From: an uncultured Lachnospiraceae bacterium | Lineage (GTDB): Bacteria; Bacillota; Clostridia; Lachnospirales; Lachnospiraceae | Direction: 5' to 3' | DNA: 64,000 nt | Assembly (NCBI GenBank): GCA_949878435.1 | Contig: CATLAK010000016.1 | Coordinates: forward strand, 16,342-80,341 | Made by a program: the position numbers and the translations under genes | Part shown: positions 48,636 through 56,733 of the stretch, one piece after another | Layout: each line of letters opens with the position of its first letter | Numbering within the stretch: position 1 is the stretch's first letter | Notes under the pieces: model-generated | What the model was told of the DNA's origin: nothing | The model's input: only the letters and a program-made list of their open reading frames with translations | The model's database searches: none

Positions 48636-49019
48636 ATGAAGTTTACAGAGTTATCAGATTCTGAATTAGAGGTTATGGAAGTGTTATGGGAAAAGGGAGA
48701 GCCCATGTCGTTTGGGGAGTTACTGGATTATTTTAATGTCCATACAAAAAAGGAATGGAAGAAACAGACGCTGAATACCTTTTTATTCCGAATGCAGCAA
48801 AAGAATTTATTGCAGATTACAATGGACGGAAGATATAAACAATACATTCCGGCGCTGACTAGAGAGGAATACCTGTTGGCGGAATCGAAAGCTTTTCTAA
48901 ATAAAAATTATCAAGGATCAATTGTAAAAATGTTTGCAGCTTTTAATGGCGGCGAAGCATTAGGAAAAGAGGAAATTGACCAACTGAAGCAATTATTGGA
49001 GGAATGGGAAAAGGGATGA
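48636..49019 (+). CDS. BlaI/MecI-family transcriptional repressor
   Basis: ELSDSELEVMEVLWEKGEPMSFGELLDYF...WKKQTLNTFLFRMQQKNLL. Confidence 0.9.
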   Translation: MKFTELSDSELEVMEVLWEKGEPMSFGELLDYFNVHTKKEWKKQTLNTFLFRMQQKNLLQITMDGRYKQYIPALTREEYLLAESKAFLNKNYQGSIVKMFAAFNGGEALGKEEIDQLKQLLEEWEKG

Positions 49020-50368
49020 GATTATACGTATATATGGTCTTAGGTGGAAGCATCTGTACACTCTTGTATATTTTTTTTAATAGTATATTGCCGTGTGAGC
49101 TTTCTTTAAAATGGAAGAATATATTTTTAAGAATCAATGTCATTTTATATTTGTTTCCTTTCCCATGGATAGCAGCAGAGGTAAAAGGGGCTTTGAAAGA
49201 GTTATTGGGAATGGCAGGTGTTGTTTTTCCCAAAATCAGCAGGGAGTATAGCGTGCACTCTGATTGCATGTGGGAAAGTATGATTGTTAGAAATAACAAT
49301 AAGGAGATTTTGTATATTACGGGATATCAAAAATGGTTCCCTGCTATTTTGACTGGGTGTGTTGCGTTTGGTGTATTGCTGGTGGGATGGATGATGGTTT
49401 GTCAGATAACAGGGCGTATCTATAAAAAGAACATGATAAATCTTGATGTGGGCAAATACTTAAAAGGTAGCGGAGATAAAAAAATAAGGGTACGAATAGG
49501 CATTTCTCCCAATGTTGATTCACCGGTCACAATAGGAATGGTGAAACCCGTTATTTTATTACCTATGGATAACGAGAAGTATTCTGCTTCGGAAATAGGA
49601 ATAATACGTCATGAATTGCACCATATAACCAATATTGATGGTTTATTCCGGTTTTTAACCTTTATAATTATTGCGATGGAGTGGTACAATCCTCTGGCAT
49701 ATTATTTATTCAAAGAAAATATAGCTGTAAGTGAAATGTTCTGTGATGAGGCAGCTGTTAAGAGTATGAATAAAGAAGAAAAGGCTGATTATATGCGGTG
49801 TATCATTGCAGCGGCTGAACAGCCCCATAATGCAAAAAAAGTAATAATGACTCTGGGAGCAACAAAAGGATTATCAAAGGAAAGGATGATGAGAATTATG
49901 GGAAAGAATAGGAAGAAGGTATGGAAAAGAGGGCTTGCTATAGGGATTATGACATTCTGTTTTGTATTCAGCAGTATTCCGGCGCTGGCTTATAAAGAAC
50001 CAATGGAGATAGAAATTATGGATGCAGGTACGATAGATAAATGGAAGGGGACATATATTTTTAGAAATGGTTCAGAAACAAGAATCAGTTATTTTGAATC
50101 GGTTGAATTTAGTCAAAACGGTTATACATTCATTAATGAAGCAGGGGAAGTTTTTTTTGACGAAACGATTGAATTAAATAGCGAAAATCAGGCACGGGTA
50201 ATATGTGCACATAGTTACGAATCGGGGGATGCCTCTACGCATGATGTGAATAGCGATGGAAGCTGTACGGTTATAGTATACAGTGCTCAGAGATGTTCTA
50301 AATGTGGACATTTAAAGATTGGTTCAAGGATATCAACCATTACATACGATGTTTGTCCTCATAAATAG
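49016..50368 (+). CDS. BlaR1/MecR1-like M56 metallopeptidase sensor with extra C-terminal extracytoplasmic region
   Basis: IGIIRHELHHITNIDGLFR zinc motif, FKENIAVSEMFCDEAAV; C-terminal Cys/His motif CSKCGHLKIGSRIS...CPHK. ATGA overlap with blaI-like gene. Confidence 0.88.
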   Translation: MRLYVYMVLGGSICTLLYIFFNSILPCELSLKWKNIFLRINVILYLFPFPWIAAEVKGALKELLGMAGVVFPKISREYSVHSDCMWESMIVRNNNKEILYITGYQKWFPAILTGCVAFGVLLVGWMMVCQITGRIYKKNMINLDVGKYLKGSGDKKIRVRIGISPNVDSPVTIGMVKPVILLPMDNEKYSASEIGIIRHELHHITNIDGLFRFLTFIIIAMEWYNPLAYYLFKENIAVSEMFCDEAAVKSMNKEEKADYMRCIIAAAEQPHNAKKVIMTLGATKGLSKERMMRIMGKNRKKVWKRGLAIGIMTFCFVFSSIPALAYKEPMEIEIMDAGTIDKWKGTYIFRNGSETRISYFESVEFSQNGYTFINEAGEVFFDETIELNSENQARVICAHSYESGDASTHDVNSDGSCTVIVYSAQRCSKCGHLKIGSRISTITYDVCPHK

Positions 50369-50381
50369 TTTTTTATAAGCG

Positions 50382-50429
50382 TTGACATTGGTGACATCAT
50401 ATAATATACTAAATGTATTACATGATGTA
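50382..50429 (+). promoter_or_regulatory. Promoter and candidate BlaI-type operator upstream of the secreted protein gene
   Basis: TTGACA (50382-50387) - 17 bp - TATACT (50405-50410); palindrome TACAT-G-ATGTA at 50419-50429. Confidence 0.5.
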
Positions 50430-50466
50430 GTGCAATGAGAAACACGAAAGTTGAAAGGAGAATTTT

Positions 50467-51015
50467 ATGATTAGAAAACAAAGTGGAAAAATTAGGAACT
50501 TTACAAAAAAATTTGCACTGATTTCCGCATGTGCACTAAGTGTTTTCATTTTCAATGGTCAAGAAGCAAATGCGCAGGAAACTAATGTGGAAGAAAAAAT
50601 TAATCCGGAAACAGTCGTTAAAGACGAAGGAACAGTTGAGTTTCTTGATGAAAATGGAAATGTAATGGCAATTTATACGCCCTATTCCGAAACAAACCCG
50701 GCTCCAAGCATACAGCCTAGATACTCAGGCTCGGTTGACTGGACTGTAGGCTGGGGATGGTATAGTGGATCAAGCCGGTTTGAATTGAATAGCAACAATA
50801 AAATTGATCTCAACATTTCAATTTCACCAAGTGCATCAAGTAATATTGGATTGTATGATGTGAATAACCATACGTATGGCTGGCCGTCGGATGGCGGAAG
50901 TTCAACAGGATGGTATGGAACAATACAGCCTGGTTATACAGGAAATTTTTCGATTGCAATAGCCAACAACACTGAAAAGACAGTTCATTATGACGGAACC
51001 TTTACAGTGAGATAA
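50467..51015 (+). CDS. Small secreted protein with signal peptide, unknown function
   Basis: MIRKQSGKIRNFTKKFALISACALSVFIFNGQEANAQE signal; mature part rich in Gly/Ser/Trp/Tyr (RYSGSVDWTVGWGWYSGSSRFELNS). Confidence 0.75.
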   Translation: MIRKQSGKIRNFTKKFALISACALSVFIFNGQEANAQETNVEEKINPETVVKDEGTVEFLDENGNVMAIYTPYSETNPAPSIQPRYSGSVDWTVGWGWYSGSSRFELNSNNKIDLNISISPSASSNIGLYDVNNHTYGWPSDGGSSTGWYGTIQPGYTGNFSIAIANNTEKTVHYDGTFTVR

Positions 51016-51038
51016 TTACATATTAATGGGAGGAGTTA

Positions 51039-51227
51039 ATGAAAAAAGGAATAGCGATAATACTGGCAGCAGGGTTGTTATTATGCGCTGCTGTAATAAT
51101 CCAAAATAGTAAAGATAAAGCAAACTTACCTGACAGCAGTTCAGAAGAACAGAATTATCCAGAAGAAAAAATTGAAATGCGCGCAACACCCGGAGAAATG
51201 ATAATTGAGCATGAGTACATTGAATAG
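51039..51227 (+). CDS. Small exported or membrane-anchored peptide, unknown function
   Basis: 62 aa, MKKGIAIILAAGLLLCAAVIIQNSK N-terminal hydrophobic signal; RBS GGGAGG. Confidence 0.55.
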   Translation: MKKGIAIILAAGLLLCAAVIIQNSKDKANLPDSSSEEQNYPEEKIEMRATPGEMIIEHEYIE

Positions 51228-51255
51228 GATGTTTTGTGGGTGTGAGAACTAAAAT

Positions 51256-51295
51256 AAAGTGTGTAAGCTATCCGTAATAGGCTTACACACTTTTT
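51256..51295 (+). terminator. Rho-independent terminator downstream of the secreted-protein genes
   Basis: AAAGTGTGTAAGC ... GCTTACACACTTTTT. Confidence 0.85.
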
Positions 51296-51389
51296 CGCTT
51301 TAAAAAATGTATTAAAAATACATATTTTCGTCGTAAATTTTGTATTGACATGATATGCTATATGGGTATTAGCCAATGGAGGTGCGCTT

Positions 51390-51605
51390 ATGTATAGAAT
51401 GGAAATAGAAAAGCCCTATAAGTGGAAAGAAAGCAAACGCCGTAAGCCGCTGATAATCGAGGGGGCAAGGCAGGTTGGGAAGACTTACCGTGAAAAATTC
51501 AATCCAGAAATTTCTATTCACACCTCGACGGCAGATTATAGAGAAGAGAGCTGGCTCATCGATCTTCCGCTATATGCTGTGGAAGGGATTTATAAGTGTG
51601 TATAA
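51390..51605 (+). pseudogene. Internally deleted second AAA/DUF4143 ATPase: N-terminus through Walker A joined to the extreme C-terminus
   Basis: KRRKPLIIEGARQVGKT|YREKFNPEISIHTSTADYREESWLIDLPLYAVEGIYK versus the 47154 paralogue KHRKPLIIRGARQVGKTW...FCGKYHPRKAVRSSMSNYREQDWMINVPLYAIAQYFK. Confidence 0.85.
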
Positions 51606-51652
51606 TTTGACTTTTTTTCTTCTTTTGAAGTACAATGTAAAAAATAATACAA

Positions 51653-51913
51653 ATGTATATTTTGGAAGAACTGGACGAGGAGGTAGGTGGTCTTAAAAAA
51701 GCGGGTACCGTTTATCATCAAGAGGTGATGTATTGGGCCGGTTATCTCTATCGTTACTGGCATTATTACACCAACGAAAGCAGCCGGGAAATCTATCAGA
51801 CGGCACCGGCCAAAACAATGAACGAATGCTGGCTGGGGTTCCATACGCTCAGCGTTGAGATGGCGATTGATGATTTAAAGGAAATCTACAGGCAGCAAAA
51901 GGATATACATTAA
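51653..51913 (+). CDS. Small conserved-looking protein, unknown function (start uncertain)
   Basis: 86 aa, EVMYWAGYLYRYWHYYTNESSREIYQTAPAKTMNECW; promoter-like TTGACT-18-TACAAT about 20 nt upstream; no obvious RBS at the first ATG. Confidence 0.5.
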   Translation: MYILEELDEEVGGLKKAGTVYHQEVMYWAGYLYRYWHYYTNESSREIYQTAPAKTMNECWLGFHTLSVEMAIDDLKEIYRQQKDIH

Positions 51914-51966
51914 AGCGGCGGGGGCTGTCCGGCAAGTGGAATGGTCATATTGCACAAAAAAACAAG

Positions 51967-52112
51967 TTAGCATTACCTAACGAGTTGGTCAGTATGATGA
52001 AACTGCGATAAGTTGCAAATATTGCATTGACAAAGAACTCTCGCCGTCCTATTATAATATGTGGTTAGTAAATGCTAACTCATATTGAACGTATGGGGTT
52101 AGTGAAAGCTAA
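51967..52112 (+). promoter_or_regulatory. feo promoter with three TTAG-N6-CTAA palindromes (candidate DtxR/IdeR-family operators)
   Basis: TTAGCATTACCTAA 51967-51980, TTAGTAAATGCTAA 52065-52078, TTAGTGAAAGCTAA 52099-52112; promoter TTGACA 52027-52032 - 17 bp - TATTAT 52050-52055. Confidence 0.75.
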
Positions 52113-52166
52113 TACATATTCCAAAGAAGGTGAAACGCAAAACGTTTCGGAATGGAGGAATGCGTG

Positions 52167-52376
52167 ATGCCGCTTACATTGGCAGAAGTCGGAGAGGAAA
52201 ACATCATCAGGAAGATCGGGGGAAAACAGGAAGTAAAGACACATCTGGAGAACCTTGGTTTTGTCGTGGGAGGAGCAGTTACGATTGTCAGCGCCATTGG
52301 AGGTAATGTCATCGTGAACGTGAAGGATTCCCGCATTGCCGTCAGCAAAGAAATGGCGCAGAAGATTATGGTATGA
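52167..52376 (+). CDS. feoA: FeoA-domain protein
   Basis: MPLTLAEVGEENIIRKIGGKQEVKTHLENLGFVVGGAVTIVSAIGGNVIVNVKDSRIAVSKEMAQKI. Confidence 0.88.
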   Translation: MPLTLAEVGEENIIRKIGGKQEVKTHLENLGFVVGGAVTIVSAIGGNVIVNVKDSRIAVSKEMAQKIMV

Positions 52377-52390
52377 GGAGGACAAAGAGA

Positions 52391-52618
52391 ATGAAAACAT
52401 TGAAAGAATCAAAAGTAGGCGATACTGTTCGGGTCGTGAAGCTGCATGGCGAGGGAGCGGTCAAACGCCGGATCATGGACATGGGGCTGACGAAGGGCGT
52501 GGATGTACAGATCCGCAAGGTGGCGCCTCTGGGTGATCCAATTGAGGTGACTGTCCGGGGCTATGAGCTTTCCATCAGGAAGGCGGATGCGGAAATGATT
52601 GAGGTCGAAAGCGCATAA
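52391..52618 (+). CDS. feoA: Second FeoA-domain protein
   Basis: MKTLKESKVGDTVRVVKLHGEGAVKRRIMDMGLTKGVDVQIRKVAPLGDPIEVTVRGYELSIRKADAEMIEV. Confidence 0.92.
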   Translation: MKTLKESKVGDTVRVVKLHGEGAVKRRIMDMGLTKGVDVQIRKVAPLGDPIEVTVRGYELSIRKADAEMIEVESA

Positions 52619-52680
52619 AGAGTTTCTAAGGTATTTGTGTGACTGCAGGGGAGAAATCTCCTTTTATTTCAAATCAATAG

Positions 52681-52694
52681 TTAGCTTAGACTAA
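52681..52694 (+). promoter_or_regulatory. Fourth TTAG-N6-CTAA box, between feoA and feoB
   Basis: TTAGCTTAGACTAA, upstream of the feoB RBS. Confidence 0.6.
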
Positions 52695-52716
52695 TCAAAA
52701 GAAAGTGAGGAAAACT

Positions 52717-55119
52717 ATGAATATGCGAATTGCCCTTGCGGGTAACCCGAACTGCGGAAAGACAACGCTGTTCAATGCTTTGACCGGCTCCAATCAGTTT
52801 GTCGGCAACTGGCCGGGCGTTACGGTAGAAAAGAAGGAAGGAAAGCTGAAAAAGCATGACGGTGTGACCATCACCGACCTTCCCGGCATTTATTCCCTTT
52901 CCCCCTATACACTGGAGGAAGTGGTGGCAAGAAATTATCTGATCAGTGAGCGTCCCGATGCAATTTTGAATATCATTGACGGTACAAATCTTGAGAGAAA
53001 TCTGTATTTGACCACCCAGCTCACGGAGCTTGGTATTCCTGTTGTTGTTGCCATCAACATGATGGATGTGGTGGAAAAGAACGGCGACAAGATTAACACC
53101 GACGAATTGTCCAAGGCTCTAGGATGCAAGGTAATTGAGATTTCCGCTCTAAAAGGGAATGGAATCATGGAAGCTGCGGAGGCAGCAATCGACGCGGCAA
53201 AGAACGAAAAGACCGTTCCCATGCACACCTTTTCGGGAACAGTGGAGCACGCCCTTGCCCATATCGAGGAGGCAGCGGTACACGGGCTGCCAGAGGAACA
53301 GCAGCGGTGGTATGCCATCAAGCTGTTTGAGCGGGATGACAAGGTTTTAGAACAGTTAAAGCTCGGAGAGTCTGTTCTTTCCCATATTGAAGCGGACATC
53401 AAGGCAGCGGAGGAAGAGATGGACGACGATGCGGAATCCATCATTACCAACGAACGGTACATTTATATCGGAAGCATCATGAAAGGATGTTTAAAGAAAA
53501 AATCCGCAGGCAGGCTGACCAGTTCTGACAAGATTGACAGGATTGTCACAAACCGTTTTCTGGGGCTTCCAATCTTTGCAGCAATCATGTTCCTGGTGTA
53601 TTATATATCTATGGTAACGGTAGGAACGGCTGCCACGGACTGGGCAAATGATGGGCTGTTTGGGGATGGCTATCATCTGTTTGGCATCGGCTCTGCCGCT
53701 TACGGGGAGGCTTCCGAGGAATACGGAGAGGCGGCGCTCATTGTGGATGGCTATGATGCTTATATGGAAGAAAACGGCGCAGCTCCCACAGGCGACTTCC
53801 CTTATGAGGCAGCAGATGACGAAACGCTGGAGGTGACGGTGGAAACGGCGTCCCTTGTAGATTACGAGAACGCGCTTGCGGTGATGGAGCAGTATGGAGA
53901 TGAGCCTGACCCGGCGGCTTACGGGGTGTGGGTTCCCGGTATTCCGGTTCTGGTAGGGAACGCGCTTGAGGCAGCGGGTGCAGCAGACTGGCTGGCAGGA
54001 CTGATTAATGACGGTATTGTAGCCGGTGTGGGCGCAGTCTTAGGCTTTGTACCGCAGATGCTTGTTCTGTTCCTGCTTCTTGCCTTCCTGGAGGCATGCG
54101 GTTATATGGCGCGTATTGCATTCGTGCTTGACCGCATCTTTCGTAAGTTTGGATTGTCCGGCAAGTCCTTTATCCCGATGCTCATCGGTACCGGCTGCGG
54201 CATTCCAGGAATTATGGCATCAAGGACGATTGAAAATGAGCGTGACCGACGTATGACGATCATGACCACGACTTTTATTCCATGCGGTGCAAAGGTGCCA
54301 TTTATTTCCATGGTTGCGGGAGCGATTTTCGGCGGCTCTGCGTGGGTGGCAACCAGCGCATATTTCGTAGGCATGGCAGCGATTATTATTTCCGGTATCA
54401 TGTTAAAGAAGACCAAAATGTTCTCCGGCGATCCGGCTCCTTTCGTCATGGAACTTCCGGCTTATCATATGCCCACAGTGGGCAATGTGCTGCGTTCTAT
54501 GTGGGAACGGGGATGGTCCTTCATTAAAAAGGCAGGCACGATTATCCTGCTTTCCACGATTGTTATCTGGTTTACGACTTATTTTGGATTTACTTCAGAA
54601 GGCTTTCGGATGCTTGCCGAGGAGGAGATGGACCAGTCGCTCCTTGCGGCAGTCGGCAGTGCAATTGCATGGCTCTTCATACCTCTTGGCTGGGGGAATT
54701 GGCAGTCGGCAGTGGCTTCCATCACCGGTCTTGTGGCGAAGGAAAATATTGTCGGCACGATGGGAATCCTATATCCCGGCGGATGGTCTGAGATTGGTGC
54801 GAACTTTAGTCAGATAGCGGGATACTCCTTTCTTGTGTTCAATCTTCTGTGCGCGCCCTGCTTTGCGGCAATCGGCGCTATCAAGCGGGAGATGAACAAT
54901 ACGAAATGGACGTGGTTCGCCATTGGCTATCAGTGCGGGTTAGCTTATGCGGTGGCGCTGATGGTTTACCAGATCGGTTCGGCATTTACAGGAAGCCTGA
55001 ATGTTGTCGGTCTGCTTGCAGCCCTCGTTATTCTCGGCGGTATAATCTATATGCTTTTCAGACCGTATAAAGAAGCGACAAAGCTGACGAGAAATGTGAA
55101 GGTAAAAATGGCAAGATAA
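52717..55119 (+). CDS. feoB: Ferrous iron transport protein B
   Basis: MNMRIALAGNPNCGKTTLFNALTGSNQFVGNWPGVTVEKKEG, DLPGIYSL, Gate-domain TM segments. Confidence 0.96.
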   Translation: MNMRIALAGNPNCGKTTLFNALTGSNQFVGNWPGVTVEKKEGKLKKHDGVTITDLPGIYSLSPYTLEEVVARNYLISERPDAILNIIDGTNLERNLYLTTQLTELGIPVVVAINMMDVVEKNGDKINTDELSKALGCKVIEISALKGNGIMEAAEAAIDAAKNEKTVPMHTFSGTVEHALAHIEEAAVHGLPEEQQRWYAIKLFERDDKVLEQLKLGESVLSHIEADIKAAEEEMDDDAESIITNERYIYIGSIMKGCLKKKSAGRLTSSDKIDRIVTNRFLGLPIFAAIMFLVYYISMVTVGTAATDWANDGLFGDGYHLFGIGSAAYGEASEEYGEAALIVDGYDAYMEENGAAPTGDFPYEAADDETLEVTVETASLVDYENALAVMEQYGDEPDPAAYGVWVPGIPVLVGNALEAAGAADWLAGLINDGIVAGVGAVLGFVPQMLVLFLLLAFLEACGYMARIAFVLDRIFRKFGLSGKSFIPMLIGTGCGIPGIMASRTIENERDRRMTIMTTTFIPCGAKVPFISMVAGAIFGGSAWVATSAYFVGMAAIIISGIMLKKTKMFSGDPAPFVMELPAYHMPTVGNVLRSMWERGWSFIKKAGTIILLSTIVIWFTTYFGFTSEGFRMLAEEEMDQSLLAAVGSAIAWLFIPLGWGNWQSAVASITGLVAKENIVGTMGILYPGGWSEIGANFSQIAGYSFLVFNLLCAPCFAAIGAIKREMNNTKWTWFAIGYQCGLAYAVALMVYQIGSAFTGSLNVVGLLAALVILGGIIYMLFRPYKEATKLTRNVKVKMAR

Positions 55120-55128
55120 GAAATATAT

Positions 55129-55153
55129 GGCAGCCCGAACCAAACGGGCTGCC
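55129..55153 (+). terminator. Hairpin after feoB
   Basis: GGCAGCCCG AACCAAA CGGGCTGCC; no U tract. Confidence 0.5.
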
Positions 55154-55190
55154 ATGCAATATAGGAATTATGAGGATAGGAGGGAATTCA

Positions 55191-55382
55191 ATGCTTACAT
55201 GGATTATGGAGAATATGGCGACAATCATAATCAGTGTAATTCTAATGATTGTGGTTGCAGCTATCATCGCAAGTATGGTGCGAAATAAAAGAAAAGGGAA
55301 ATCCTCATGCGGCTGCGGGTGTGCAGGCTGCGCCATGAATGGCACCTGCCATCAGGGAAAGCCGGAAAACATGGGAAAATAG
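55191..55382 (+). CDS. FeoB-associated Cys-rich small membrane protein
   Basis: Single TM followed by SSCGCGCAGCAMNGTCH. Confidence 0.8.
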   Translation: MLTWIMENMATIIISVILMIVVAAIIASMVRNKRKGKSSCGCGCAGCAMNGTCHQGKPENMGK

Positions 55383-55421
55383 GAAAAGGACAAAGGCAGT
55401 CGGCAAAAAAACTGCCCCTAT

Positions 55422-55814
55422 TCAATCACGCCCTAAAATAGTCAGAATACATTTCTTCATTGCTTCATAGCTTTCAGGAGTGATGTCATGTTCCATCTTG
55501 CATGCGTCCCTTGAGGCAACCGCGGGGTCAACACCGAGATGGACCAGCCAGTCTGTCAGCAGGGTATGGCGTTCATAGACGCTCTCCGCAATTCTTCTTC
55601 CTTCGTCTGTCAGACGGAGATATCCTTCTTCCGAAACGGTAATATATTCACGGTTTCTTAAGTTCTTCATGGCAATGCTCACGCTGGGCTTTGAATAACT
55701 CAATTCCGTCGCCACATCGATGGAGCGCACCACAGAAAGGCGTTTGCTCAGGATCAGTATTGTTTCAAGGTAATCTTCCAAAGATTCCTCAGATTTGTGT
55801 TGGATGTAACTCAT
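55422..55814 (-). CDS. DtxR/MntR-family metal-dependent regulator
   Basis: ESLEDYLETILILSKRLSVVRSIDVATELSYSKPSVSIAMKNLRNREYITVSEEGYLRLTDEGRRIAESVYERH. Confidence 0.92.
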   Translation of the reverse strand: MSYIQHKSEESLEDYLETILILSKRLSVVRSIDVATELSYSKPSVSIAMKNLRNREYITVSEEGYLRLTDEGRRIAESVYERHTLLTDWLVHLGVDPAVASRDACKMEHDITPESYEAMKKCILTILGRD

Positions 55815-55902
55815 GATATTAATGTGCTCCTTTCAAGGGCAAAGCCGCCGTAAGATTATCCTAACACTTTAGGAAAAGGGGTGCAAGTATTGGAGAAATT
55901 AT

Positions 55903-55946
55903 TTCACTCCGACAAAATGTGTTTTTGCACATTTTGTCGGAGTGAA
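55903..55946 (-). terminator. Long perfect hairpin downstream of trpA
   Basis: 19-bp perfect arms TTCACTCCGACAAAATGTG / CACATTTTGTCGGAGTGAA, 6-nt loop. Confidence 0.7.
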
Positions 55947-55953
55947 TATTGGT

Positions 55954-56733
55954 TTATATTGCATCTTTCATTTTTCTGACATATTCCCCAACCGGTCCGG
56001 CGGCATCCTTTCCATATTGTGCCACCAGTTTTATGATAGCTGAGCCCACGATGGCGCCGTCCGAGATTCCCGCCATTTTCGCTGCCTGTGCAGGGGTGGA
56101 GATGCCGAACCCTACGGCACAGGGAACAGAAGTGTTTTCACGTACCAGCTTAACAAGGGAGGGAATATCGGTTTTTATTTCACTGCGGACGCCGGTGACG
56201 CCCAGGCTGGAAACAATGTAGATAAAGCCTCGGGCTTTTTTGGCAATCATTGCCACGCGGTTTTCGGAGGTAGGTGCAATCAGGGAGATAAGATCCACAT
56301 CATATTTTTCACAGATAGCATCAAATTCCCCTTTTTCCTCAAAAGGCAGATCGGGAAGGATAAGCCCGTCGATGCCGATTTCCCGGCAAGTGCGGATGAA
56401 CTTTTCTGCATCATAAGAAAATACCACGTTAGCGTAAGTCATGAACACCATGGGAAGGCGTATGGGATGAACGGCATCTGTGCGCAGCTCCCGCACCATG
56501 TCAAAAATCTTATCGGTGGTCACTCCCTGCTTCAATGCCCGCAGGTTTGCGTTTTGAATGACGGGACCTTCAGCGGTAGGGTCGGAAAAAGGAATGCCCA
56601 GTTCGATCAGGTCGGCTCCGTTTGCAGCCATGCTGCATATGATTTCTTTGGTGGTGGCAAGATCCGGATCACCGCAGGTGATAAATGGAATAAAGGCTTT
56701 GCCGTTGGCAAAAGCGTCAGCAATTTTACTCAT
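55954..56733 (-). CDS. trpA: Tryptophan synthase alpha chain
   Basis: [32 protein letters not shown]...[24 protein letters not shown]. Confidence 0.96.
   Translation of the reverse strand: MSKIADAFANGKAFIPFITCGDPDLATTKEIICSMAANGADLIELGIPFSDPTAEGPVIQNANLRALKQGVTTDKIFDMVRELRTDAVHPIRLPMVFMTYANVVFSYDAEKFIRTCREIGIDGLILPDLPFEEKGEFDAICEKYDVDLISLIAPTSENRVAMIAKKARGFIYIVSSLGVTGVRSEIKTDIPSLVKLVRENTSVPCAVGFGISTPAQAAKMAGISDGAIVGSAIIKLVAQYGKDAAGPVGEYVRKMKDAI

Noticed and set aside
52152-52376. Two feoA genes as an artefactual duplication
   Set aside because: The two proteins are clearly different in sequence; tandem feoA genes before feoB are common in Clostridia.
55840-55880. CCTAACACTTTAGG upstream of the DtxR-family gene as an autoregulatory box
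   Set aside because: Half-site order and spacing differ from the TTAG-N6-CTAA boxes at feo; too weak to claim by eye.
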